Shown one piece after another: positions 39,979-47,424 of a stretch of 64,000 bases of DNA; the stretch's first letter is position 1, and every line of letters starts with the position of its first letter. A model generated the notes under the pieces. The model saw nothing but the letters and a program-made list of their open reading frames with translations. It had not been told where the DNA came from and made no database searches. Position numbers and translations under genes: made by a program. Source of the stretch: Bradyrhizobium sp. Leo170 (GTDB lineage Bacteria; Pseudomonadota; Alphaproteobacteria; Rhizobiales; Xanthobacteraceae); the NCBI RefSeq assembly GCF_004296405.1, contig NZ_PSRR01000005.1, positions 1-64,000 of the forward strand, given 5' to 3'.

Positions 39979-40961
39979 CAGCGTGACGTCCGCCGTTTCT
40001 GTTGATGCGGCCAGTTGAGAAGACGCTCACCCTGCAAGATCACCTCCATGCCGCGGCTCACGACATCCTTCAGGATGTTGAGATCGCGGTTCTGACGTAG
40101 AAAATTCGGATCGTAGAAGTCGCACAGCGCGTCGAGTGCGTCGGCGATCTTGGCGCTCGCCGTGGTGTGCTGGCTGCCGCCGCGGCGGTGCACCTCCGTC
40201 GGCGTCATGTCGAACAGCAGATAGCCGCAGGCCCAGTACCAATGGCTCTGGCCGAGTCTGGTCTCGCAGAGCTCGATACGCTGCGCCGCGGGGATCGCGC
40301 TCGGGATGATGTTCGGCACGCCGGAACGGTCGATCTTGTCCCCCAAGCTGGCAGCACGGATGCCGCCCTGCACAGCCTCGATGTCGCGGAGGAAGGCTTC
40401 GACACCAGGCACATGATGGGTCCGGACGAGCGACTTCCGACGCAGTGAATGCGCCTTGGTCGTCACCAGCACATCCTGGTTTGGATGCTCAAGATCCGGG
40501 ATGCTTTCGAAGCGCTCGCCACGCGCTAGCCGAGCCGCTTCTTCCTGCCGCTTTTCCTCTTTGACCTGCCTTTTGGTCTTCTTGACCTTGGGCTCGAGCA
40601 GCCCGAGTGGATCTCCACCCTTGAGAAGCTTCTGGCGCCTGTCCTTCGCCACGGTCTCATTGCGCCGGACATAGTCAGCGACCATGCGAGCCTCCGGCGT
40701 GTCGTTGCCGAGCGCGTAGTCGAGGTAGGCATACATCAGCTTGCGCTGGCCCTCGCGGGCGAGGTCGTGCTCTATCCGGCGCTCGTATTCAGCCTGATAC
40801 CGTTTCGCGCGCTGCGGATAGCCGGCTTCCCATGCGGCGGCCGCCTCGGCGCGCTTGTCCGCGCGCTGTTGCTCGCGCGCGGCCCGAGCGTCAACCTTCC
40901 GCTTCCGCTCTCGCTGAATCGTTCGTTTCGATCGGCGCTTGCGGCGCTCGCCTTCGGCCAT
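39978..40961 (-). CDS. Large basic phage protein with coiled-coil N terminus
   Basis: A 327-residue protein. Residues 1-85 and 115-150 are highly charged helices (RRSKRTIQRERKRKVDARAA; KKTKRQVKEEKRQEEAARLA). The C-terminal 150 residues are ordered (LCETRLGQSHWYWACGYLLF, DALDALCDFYDPNFL, VVSRGMEVILQGERLL) and could hold an HTH-type domain. No family recognised with confidence. It heads the minus-strand string 40961-39009. Confidence 0.6.
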   Translation of the reverse strand: MAEGERRKRRSKRTIQRERKRKVDARAAREQQRADKRAEAAAAWEAGYPQRAKRYQAEYERRIEHDLAREGQRKLMYAYLDYALGNDTPEARMVADYVRRNETVAKDRRQKLLKGGDPLGLLEPKVKKTKRQVKEEKRQEEAARLARGERFESIPDLEHPNQDVLVTTKAHSLRRKSLVRTHHVPGVEAFLRDIEAVQGGIRAASLGDKIDRSGVPNIIPSAIPAAQRIELCETRLGQSHWYWACGYLLFDMTPTEVHRRGGSQHTTASAKIADALDALCDFYDPNFLRQNRDLNILKDVVSRGMEVILQGERLLNWPHQQKRRTSR

Positions 40962-41301
40962 TCCGTGCCTCGAGATCCTGCTCTCGAATCACGGATATGA
41001 AATCGCGGTGTGATTTGTCTACGAATGCAAGCGGAAAATGCCGATCTCATCAACGGCTGCAAAGATCTTAGCGGGAAGTCGGGACTGTCGCTCCTCCACT
41101 CGCATCAAAGCAGAGGTTGGCCGCTAATCTGAAAAGGCCCGCTCCGTTGCTTGCCCAAGTTAGCGCGTGTTTCATAAAGGCGTGGACGTCAGCTTCTCAT
41201 GGCCAAGCGGAAAGCTTACGATCAGTCAGAGCATTACCGCTCGTGACCCATGGCCGAAATCCGGATTGAAGATCGCCACGTCAGCTCACCGGGGTAGACC
41301 G

Positions 41302-41322
41302 GACGCCGCTCAGCGCGGCGTC
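41302..41322. other. Perfect stem-loop in the gene-poor patch
   Basis: Arms GACGCCGC and GCGGCGTC around TCAGC. It lies in 40962-41670, where I see no supportable gene. Confidence 0.55.
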
Positions 41323-41334
41323 AAATGCCGCTTG

Positions 41335-41355
41335 TGACCCAATTGAGACATTGGT
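41335..41355 (+). repeat. Direct repeat, left copy
   Basis: TGACCCAATTGAGACATTGG plus T; the second copy at 41383-41403 differs by one base. Confidence 0.8.
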
Positions 41356-41382
41356 AATTCGCTGACTCAACCCGGTCGCGAT

Positions 41383-41403
41383 TGACCCAATTGAAACATT
41401 GGT
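41383..41403 (+). repeat. Direct repeat, right copy
   Basis: TGACCCAATTGAAACATTGG plus T. The centre-to-centre distance is 48 bases. Confidence 0.8.
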
Positions 41404-41672
41404 CATTTCAGTCGTGACACTGAATCGACGCTTGCAGTGACCTAGCTGTCGTAAAGGACAGTGTGACTGTCACACCCAGTGGTGAGAGGGACGAGGTGTC
41501 GAGCGCACGCATCTATGCTGGCTTTCGCTGAGGGGCAGATACCGACCCAACGTATGACCAGGCGTTGCCGGGCCATCAGTGGTTGCAGCTATTAGTCCTG
41601 CAGAGCGGCGTAACGCTTGCCAGCCTTTCTCTTTTGAGGATGCGATGACGTTCAGCATTCTTGCGAGGAAGG

Positions 41673-41849
41673 ATGACGGGAAACCGTCGTTGCGAGCCAC
41701 GTCAGTCCAATGCTGGCGTTGCGAAAGCTCGCACTCTAGTTAGGGGTGGATGGCAGGTGCAGATCACCGACGAGTACGGCAAGATATTTCAGCCTAACAG
41801 GTTCGAGGAGCTACTCAGATTTGACCGAAAGCCTCCGATCAGGTTTTGA
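41673..41849 (+). CDS. Possible small protein
   Basis: A 58-codon frame starting MTGNRRCEPRQSNAGVAKAR. The second half (GGWQVQITDEYGKIFQPNRF, EELLRF) looks like a genuine short domain. It is convergent with the next minus-strand gene and overlaps its end by 11 bases. Weak evidence. Confidence 0.3.
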   Translation: MTGNRRCEPRQSNAGVAKARTLVRGGWQVQITDEYGKIFQPNRFEELLRFDRKPPIRF

Positions 41850-42036
41850 GCTTCCGCGCTGCTTCGGCGTCGCGAGCCAATCGCTCCGCCTTTAACCGCT
41901 CGTGGTTTGCATGGAACGCCTTTTGAGTGCGTTCATACTCGGCCATTGCTACCTTGACGTCCGCCTCCTTGAAGGCTTCTCGTGCCTTACGCAAGGCCGC
42001 GGTGGGCACGTTCCGTTCGTATGTGTAATCCCTCAT
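41839..42036 (-). CDS. Small helical protein, 65 residues
   Basis: The protein starts MRDYTYERNVPTAALRKARE and is almost wholly a charged helix (KVAMAEYERTQKAFHANHER, LKAERLARDAEAARKL). AGGAGG five bases before ATG 42036 is a strong ribosome-binding site. Unknown function. Confidence 0.6.
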   Translation of the reverse strand: MRDYTYERNVPTAALRKAREAFKEADVKVAMAEYERTQKAFHANHERLKAERLARDAEAARKLKT

Positions 42037-42138
42037 TTCCTCCTCCTTTTGCGTTTGCTTACTACGCAATTTTTTGTCGGTGGGTCGAAAGTCGCATCGG
42101 AGTTTCCTGGGAGCTCGAGGCCTAGTTTGTACACTTAA

Positions 42139-42384
42139 CTACGTCGGCGAGTGCAAATCGCCTAGAAGCCAGCGTCCGAGAGCCTTGGACTTCATAGGAT
42201 CTTCATACGCGGCCAGGGCCGTAACTACGTGATTGCAGACAGCACATTCAAACGTATGCAAGTCGACGCCAGGGCGTGCTGGCTCGATGCGGGTAAGCAT
42301 CATCTCGGCCTTGCACTTCGGACAGGCGGGGCGCCCAAATGCAACCGGCAGAATGCCGGACGACAGGCGTTGAGATTGAGGCAT
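42139..42384 (-). CDS. Zinc-ribbon protein of rhizobial type, 81 residues
   Basis: The protein starts MPQSQRLSSGILPVAFGRPA. CPKCKAEMMLTRIEPARPGV then DLHTFECAVCNHV gives a CxxC...CxxC zinc ribbon. Short proteins with the 'CP.C...M.L.rI.P..PG.d..tfeC..C' layout are numerous in Bradyrhizobium chromosomes. Its presence here, with GGGGAGG before ATG 42384, suggests this patch is host-derived cargo. Confidence 0.7.
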   Translation of the reverse strand: MPQSQRLSSGILPVAFGRPACPKCKAEMMLTRIEPARPGVDLHTFECAVCNHVVTALAAYEDPMKSKALGRWLLGDLHSPT

Positions 42385-42840
42385 ATGATGCCTCCCCTCG
42401 AATAGGCGGGAGCGCAACACTCTCTGTCACCGGTGGATGCCGTGAAGCGGCGGTGATGGGGCTATATGGATCCCGATCGAACCAAATAGCCAGTTAATTC
42501 GTGTTCGGTTGCCGAATTAGTGGTTACAGAGCGATTCAAGGGTCAAAACAGAGGCCAGGGCGCCATCCGCGGTGCGGTCAGGACGCTAAATATTTCGGAT
42601 TGGGACGGAACGATTCACCTTGGGCTGGTCTTGGTCCTCAGCAATCGGCGATCCTATCTCCGAAAGCCAAGCCACCGACCGGTCGACATTTTGCCCAATG
42701 CCCGGCGGGAGGTCTCAAACGGCCTCAGATGTGCGCGCACTGAGGCCGTTTTGCTTGTTCAATGATCCATCTGCGAACGTTGGGCAGCACGATCTCACTT
42801 GATCGGCGGAATGGTTCGCGCAGGCAGCGATGTCCTGAGC

Positions 42841-43023
42841 CTACGCGCTTATGTTCAACTGCCGCAGCACGTCAGCGATGAGTTGCTTCACGTCCTGATG
42901 GCCACCGTTGCTGAAGGTGATGCGCGTGCCTTGTCCGTCGGGCAGTGGTGTGGCGGCCACGATCCTATCCGTGTTGATGACGATGGGCTGATCGTCCGGT
43001 TGCGTGAACTGCACGAATGCCAT
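42841..43023 (-). CDS. FlbD-like small protein, 60 residues
   Basis: The protein starts MAFVQFTQPDDQPIVINTDR then IVAATPLPDGQGTRITFSNG, which follows the 'f..p...piyIN...I..v.p...gtti.f.nG....V.e...ev...L' pattern of FlbD-like small beta proteins. The role is unknown outside flagellar FlbD. The stretch 42385-42840 shows no supportable gene on either strand. Confidence 0.6.
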   Translation of the reverse strand: MAFVQFTQPDDQPIVINTDRIVAATPLPDGQGTRITFSNGGHQDVKQLIADVLRQLNISA

Positions 43024-43379
43024 GAAAGATCGATCCTGCCTATTGGGCGCGCGAGCCGCGCGCGGCGCCCCGAAACCTGCGACGCGCGGGCGTCAAGGTC
43101 AAGCCTGTACCGAAAACGTAACGGCGAGGCGCTCCAAATGGCTTGCGGCGTTTGTATCCGCTCCACCCGATGCGCCGCCTCGCTTCCCGGTGAGGGCAGC
43201 ACTCATCTACGCGGTTGCGGAATGACCGCTGTTGGCCCAACTCGGACACCGGGTGAGGTCTGCTGTAGAGCCGCTATCAGGGGCATAGCGGACCTCATAC
43301 GAGCCTGATCGGTCGTGCGGGTTTTTGAGTATACACCTAGGCATCGGGCACTGTCGCGACCGAGACCCCAGTTCTTTGG

Positions 43380-44807
43380 TTAAAATGGAATTGGTTCTCG
43401 ATCCGCGTTGCCGAACAGCATGCGTGGCCCATCGAAGTCCATTTCCTTCCAGGTCTCGCCGCGACCGTCTCGTACCTTGAACGCGGCAAATTCAGCCTTG
43501 TGCTTCAGCACTTCCATGTCCTTGAGCCATTTGTCGAAGGCTTCGCGGCCGCGCGGGTTCGCCTCCGATGGCGGTTCCGGCTTGTTCTCACGCAGCCAGA
43601 CGATTGGGACAGCGCAACCAAGGACGAGATCGCTGTTCTCGACGACGAGACCGCCGCCGTAGATATCGGCTGCGCGGAATCGCCAGTTTCCCGTCTTCTG
43701 GCCGTCGCGCGTGAGCTGCGCCAATTGCCAGATCACGATATCGAGCTCCTTCGCCAGCGCTTTGGTGCGCGCGGTCGCCTCCTCGATCGTCTGCACCAGG
43801 CTCCAATTGTCCCGAGACGGCTTGATCAGTTTGAGGTTGTCGATGCCGGCTTGCTTGATCCCGTAGCGCCGGACCGCGATGCGGATCTCTTTCTCGATCT
43901 CGTCGATCGTGAGCCGGCCGCGGTCCTGGACATACATTGGCATGGCGTCGAGTGCAGCCCTGGCCGTTTGCAGGTCCATGAACTCTTTCTGGTTGAAGTC
44001 GCCGCTGATCTGCTTCCTCACCGAAATTCCGGTGATCGACGCCAGGTTTCGATAGGCGTTTTGGATCTGCGACATCTCCATGCTGATCAGGAGCGAGGGG
44101 AATACGCTGGACGGGTCGAGCGAAGCCGCGGCGCCGTTTCGGAAGATCTGCGCCAGCAATCCCGACTTGCCATGGCCGGACGCCCCGGCCAGCGTGATGG
44201 CGGTACCGCCAATCTGGGGGCCAATGGCGAGGTCGATCTCCTCTATTCTGGTCAAGACGCCGACGGCGCGCCGGCCCTTGTGCTGGAATGCTTCCGCGGC
44301 CTTCTCGGTGGCGGCTCGCGCGGCATCGCCGACGCGGACCGCGTGGCGTATCCGATCATGGTCATCGACCACGCGCAGCAGCGTCTCGATATCCTCGCGG
44401 GTCTCGTCGAATGTCTTGCCGGCGACCGTCGCGACCTTCCCGAGCTCGATGCGGGCGCGCTCCCGCCAGGCCAGGATGATGTCGTCGACGAAATCGAGTG
44501 CGTTGGTGACGTCCGCCGCCCTCTCGATCAGGAACAGGAGCACCGCCTCGACCGCGCCGATCCCCTCGAATTCGGTCGGTAGCTTCGCCTCGAGCAGCGA
44601 TAGGCTTGGGCCCGGTCCATGCTCGCAGCATTCCTGGACCGCGGTGAAGATCGCGCGGTGGTGCGGCACCGAGAATTGGTCGGCGGTCAGCCGGTCAGAG
44701 ACCGCCCAAAAAGTCTCGGCCGACCCCAAAATTTTCCCGATGACGGCTTCCTCGGCCCGGACGTTTTGCGTCGGCCTATTTGGCTGTGCCGCTGGCTTCT
44801 TGCTCAC
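43380..44807 (-). CDS. DnaB-type replicative helicase
   Basis: A 475-residue replicative helicase. The N-terminal helical domain (AEEAVIGKILGSAETFWAVS, TADQFSVPHHRAIFTAVQEC) is DnaB-N. The RecA-like motor has Walker A GASGHGKS at residues 208-215, SLLISMEMSQ (Walker B region), KEIRIAVRRYGIKQAGIDNL and WQLAQLTRDG (sensor region). It would unwind phage DNA at the fork together with the primase encoded just upstream. Its ATG overlaps the primase stop (ATGA). 43024-43379 holds no evident gene. Confidence 0.88.
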   Translation of the reverse strand: MSKKPAAQPNRPTQNVRAEEAVIGKILGSAETFWAVSDRLTADQFSVPHHRAIFTAVQECCEHGPGPSLSLLEAKLPTEFEGIGAVEAVLLFLIERAADVTNALDFVDDIILAWRERARIELGKVATVAGKTFDETREDIETLLRVVDDHDRIRHAVRVGDAARAATEKAAEAFQHKGRRAVGVLTRIEEIDLAIGPQIGGTAITLAGASGHGKSGLLAQIFRNGAAASLDPSSVFPSLLISMEMSQIQNAYRNLASITGISVRKQISGDFNQKEFMDLQTARAALDAMPMYVQDRGRLTIDEIEKEIRIAVRRYGIKQAGIDNLKLIKPSRDNWSLVQTIEEATARTKALAKELDIVIWQLAQLTRDGQKTGNWRFRAADIYGGGLVVENSDLVLGCAVPIVWLRENKPEPPSEANPRGREAFDKWLKDMEVLKHKAEFAAFKVRDGRGETWKEMDFDGPRMLFGNADREPIPF

Positions 44808-45919
44808 GTACAGGCCTCCAGGCGCCGGCGCGCCTGCCAGATGTCGTTGTAGTCGCTCTTCATCCTCGGTTCGGGTTGCGTATCAAAGCGCTTGTCCAGC
44901 GCGCGCACCCGCTCACCGAGCCGTCGCATGGCCGCGCGGCCCGCGGGCTCCGCCAAGACGATGTCGTTCCCTTCCTTTTTCCAGGGCTTGTCACCGTCCG
45001 GGAATCCGGAAATCCACTCGACCTCCATCGGCACCTCGAAGCCGATGAGACCGCTCGTCGACATCATGGACCACACGGGATAGCGGTACTTGATCAGCGC
45101 GTTGGCGCCGAGCGCCGACTCCGCGCCCTCGGCAGCACCGATATGTTCGGCCACGCCGCCAAGCCTGATGGCGCCGCCGGCGGCCGGCCCGAAGCCCATC
45201 TTCGGCTCGCGGATGGGGGCCTTGGCCGGCTTCTTCGGATCCAAGTAGATTCGCCACAACGCGGTCAGGTCACCGAATACGTCATCGACTCGGCAGACCA
45301 AGCAAGGGAATGCTTGGTTGGATTGCGACGGCGACTCGCCAGGATAAAGCAGCAGCCGCGGATGGTAGCGGAGCGCATCATACCAGCCGCCCGACGGTAC
45401 CGGGATTCCACGGGCGTCGACGAGATAGGCCTCCGCCAATGTGCCTTCGATCGACACGCATTCCGTCCATATACCGCCTGCTGTAAGGACCCTGGCGCGC
45501 TCCTGCTCCACTGCCCGGCGATCGTCGGCGGCGCGCTTCTCCGCGGCATCCGCCTCGCGCCGCTCGCGCTGCCGGCGCTCCTCCGGCGTCTCCTGGCGCC
45601 CGCTCTCGAGCCCGACAAATTCCCGCGCTCGATCGAAGACGTCCTCTGACGTCGCGCGATGATTGCCGGTCAAGCCATACGCAAAGAGATTGATCTCGTC
45701 GCCGCCGATGCTGGCCGAGCTGCGGACCCAGGCGCCGCGTTCGTACTTGCCGACCCGCGCGAGATAGACCTGAAACGACCCGAGATCGTCCTTCCGGCCA
45801 GTCGGCGCGCAGTACGCGATCTTGCCGCGCTTCACGTACCCCTTCCAGAAATGATCCAGCACGCGCTCCAACTGCTCGTTGAGCCGTTTCTTGATCTCGG
45901 CAGTGTCGTAACGCGTCAT
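44804..45919 (-). CDS. TOPRIM-domain primase-like protein
   Basis: A 371-residue protein. The N-terminal region (KKRLNEQLERVLDHFWKGYV) is followed by a Zn-less segment, a charged helix (ERRQRERREADAAEKRAADD) and a TOPRIM core: IGAAEGAESALGANALIKYR has the catalytic Glu and the 'veG..dalal' pattern, and VEWISGFPDGDKPW, NDIVLAEPAGRAA are later strands. The usual N-terminal CHC2 zinc finger is absent; the adjacent 80-residue zinc-finger protein might replace it (inference). Start ATG 45919 overlaps the upstream stop. Confidence 0.75.
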   Translation of the reverse strand: MTRYDTAEIKKRLNEQLERVLDHFWKGYVKRGKIAYCAPTGRKDDLGSFQVYLARVGKYERGAWVRSSASIGGDEINLFAYGLTGNHRATSEDVFDRAREFVGLESGRQETPEERRQRERREADAAEKRAADDRRAVEQERARVLTAGGIWTECVSIEGTLAEAYLVDARGIPVPSGGWYDALRYHPRLLLYPGESPSQSNQAFPCLVCRVDDVFGDLTALWRIYLDPKKPAKAPIREPKMGFGPAAGGAIRLGGVAEHIGAAEGAESALGANALIKYRYPVWSMMSTSGLIGFEVPMEVEWISGFPDGDKPWKKEGNDIVLAEPAGRAAMRRLGERVRALDKRFDTQPEPRMKSDYNDIWQARRRLEACT

Positions 45920-46158
45920 ACCAGTCCTGCCGCCGCCTCTGTTGCGCGCCGCTTCAGGTTCGCCCAAAGCCGATCGCACGCGCTCCCGTCGTTCACGTGG
46001 TGGTACCGACACCAGGCGCGCTTACGGCGGCCGTACACGCGCCGCATATCCTTCGGCACCAGACGCCAGTGTTCTCCGCAGATCCATTCTGTCGGCGGCG
46101 AAAACCGCCCCGTGGTGTGCCGGCAGAACGGCACACAGCATTGCACACGGCCACTCAT
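45916..46158 (-). CDS. Small zinc-finger phage protein
   Basis: An 80-residue protein: MSGRVQCCVPFCRHTTGRFS, then WICGEHWRLVPKDMRRVYGR and WCRYHHVNDGSACDRLWANL. CCxxxC, CGEH, CRYHH and a final Cys provide one or two zinc sites. Such 'CxxPxCxxT......WICGEHW..v....R..Y.R' proteins are typical of Rhizobiales phage replication regions. ATGA overlaps on both sides tie it to the primase and the putative nuclease. Confidence 0.72.
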   Translation of the reverse strand: MSGRVQCCVPFCRHTTGRFSPPTEWICGEHWRLVPKDMRRVYGRRKRAWCRYHHVNDGSACDRLWANLKRRATEAAAGLV

Positions 46159-46955
46159 AGCATCTGCTCCTGTTTCGGTTCAGGGAGCGGTAATGGTCCG
46201 ACCGGATCGGCTGGCTTCCATTTGTCGTAGTCGGCGGCGATCTCGCCGTAGACGCGTGGGTGCTGCACCTTGAAGTCAGGAAATCCCCTCGACGCTCGAT
46301 AGACGCCGCCATCCAGCACCAGCCAGCCGTTGCCGGATGGCAGCCAGCGCCGGTGATCGATGTTGACGTGTTTGAAATCGGCGCGGATCAGGAAGCCGCG
46401 TTTCTCAAGGATGATCGCGATCTTGATCGCGGCGATCTTCCAGTCGGTCAGTTGAACCGGCGATGGAGAACCTGCCACAACGTCCGGCACGTAGTCCGGC
46501 AGACGGTGGCGATGGGCCGGCGCCCATTCGTACCAGTGCTTCTGGTTGATGCCGTGCTTGTCACCCGGCAATCCGGGCTCGAACACCTCTGGTCGGTAAA
46601 AGCGAGGCAGCGCGTCCGTCTGCTGCTGCGATCGCACTCGAATAATCGTCAGGCCGATATAGGCACAGATGAGACCGAAGCCGCCCGGCGCGTCGTACGG
46701 CACCAGGACAGCCCGGCAGTCCGGCCCCATACGGTCGGCGTCATAGGCGCCGTATTCCTCAAGGCACTGGTTGATGACGTCGGTACCGAAGCGGAGCTTG
46801 GCCTCGATCCCGATCTGGAAACCATCGGCGTTCCGCACGAGCAAGATGTCCCAACCTGCGTGTTCATTGTAGGGGGTCCATCCCTCCGGGAGTGCCGAGA
46901 TGAACCGCTTGCAGAGATCGGCTTCCGTCTCGAACGGCTTTGCTGCCTTCGCCAT
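46155..46955 (-). CDS. Putative PD-(D/E)XK nuclease-like protein
   Basis: A 266-residue protein starting MAKAAKPFETEADLCKRFIS. The segment YNEHAGWDILLVRNADGFQI then GIEAKLRFGTDVINQCLEEY has the D...ExK spacing of PD-(D/E)XK nucleases, with the EAK after a strand and a following helix. The rest includes a C-terminal domain ending FPDFKVQHPRVYGEIAADYD. The nuclease call is pattern-based inference. It belongs to the replication string with DnaB and primase. Confidence 0.6.
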   Translation of the reverse strand: MAKAAKPFETEADLCKRFISALPEGWTPYNEHAGWDILLVRNADGFQIGIEAKLRFGTDVINQCLEEYGAYDADRMGPDCRAVLVPYDAPGGFGLICAYIGLTIIRVRSQQQTDALPRFYRPEVFEPGLPGDKHGINQKHWYEWAPAHRHRLPDYVPDVVAGSPSPVQLTDWKIAAIKIAIILEKRGFLIRADFKHVNIDHRRWLPSGNGWLVLDGGVYRASRGFPDFKVQHPRVYGEIAADYDKWKPADPVGPLPLPEPKQEQML

Positions 46956-46960
46956 TTCCC

Positions 46961-47424
46961 TCACGTCGATTGAGCAGCCATGAGAGCGACCGCAACCGGG
47001 CGCACCCAAATCGGTGTTGATCCCATCATGAAGGTCTGGCCCGACCAGGCGGCGAGCAGCGTGACGCCACAGACGCCAGCAATTGCCTGGGCCGCGGGAG
47101 GCGGCACCATGTTTCCGATGCGCTCGCGCCACGCGGAATCTGAGGCGCCATCAAGCACCAGCATGTTGTTCATGCGCTCGATGTACGCCGCCCAGTCTTG
47201 ATCAAGCGGATCAAGCGAAAGCGCTGACCGTTCCTGCTCATCGTCGAGGTCGACGAGGCCTTGTAGCGCGGCGAGTTCCAGGGTCGTGAACGGCCTGTGC
47301 CACGTCCCATCCAGCGCACGGATGACACATACCAACTTGTCGTTCGCGGCCGGTAGCTTGTCCCATGGCGCAGTCTCCGCCGCGGGACCGTCGCCGGTAT
47401 GTCGTGGGTCGGCGACGACCACGG
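46961..47424 (-). pseudogene. C-terminal motifs IX-X of a cytosine-5 DNA methyltransferase, shifted out of frame
   Basis: In the frame following the GcrA-repeat gene, codons from about 47424 to 46961 encode VVVADPRHTGDGPAAETAPW, then HRPFTTLELAALQGLVDLDD (motif IX region) and SAWRERIGNMVPPPAAQAIA (motif X). These are the last elements of C5-methyltransferases. Joining needs one extra base in the GGCCCGTGG stretch around 47423-47430. The catalytic motifs I, IV (PCQ) and VI are not found. Confidence 0.7.

Noticed and set aside
41335-41403. Direct repeat pair as prophage attachment sites
   Set aside because: The copies are only 48 bp apart, inside the prophage, with no integrase nearby.
47170-47422. 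C-terminal ~84 residues of the GcrA-fusion frame as a real domain
   Set aside because: The stretch is Arg/Ser/Thr-rich and out of register; the alternative frame encodes conserved methyltransferase motifs IX-X.
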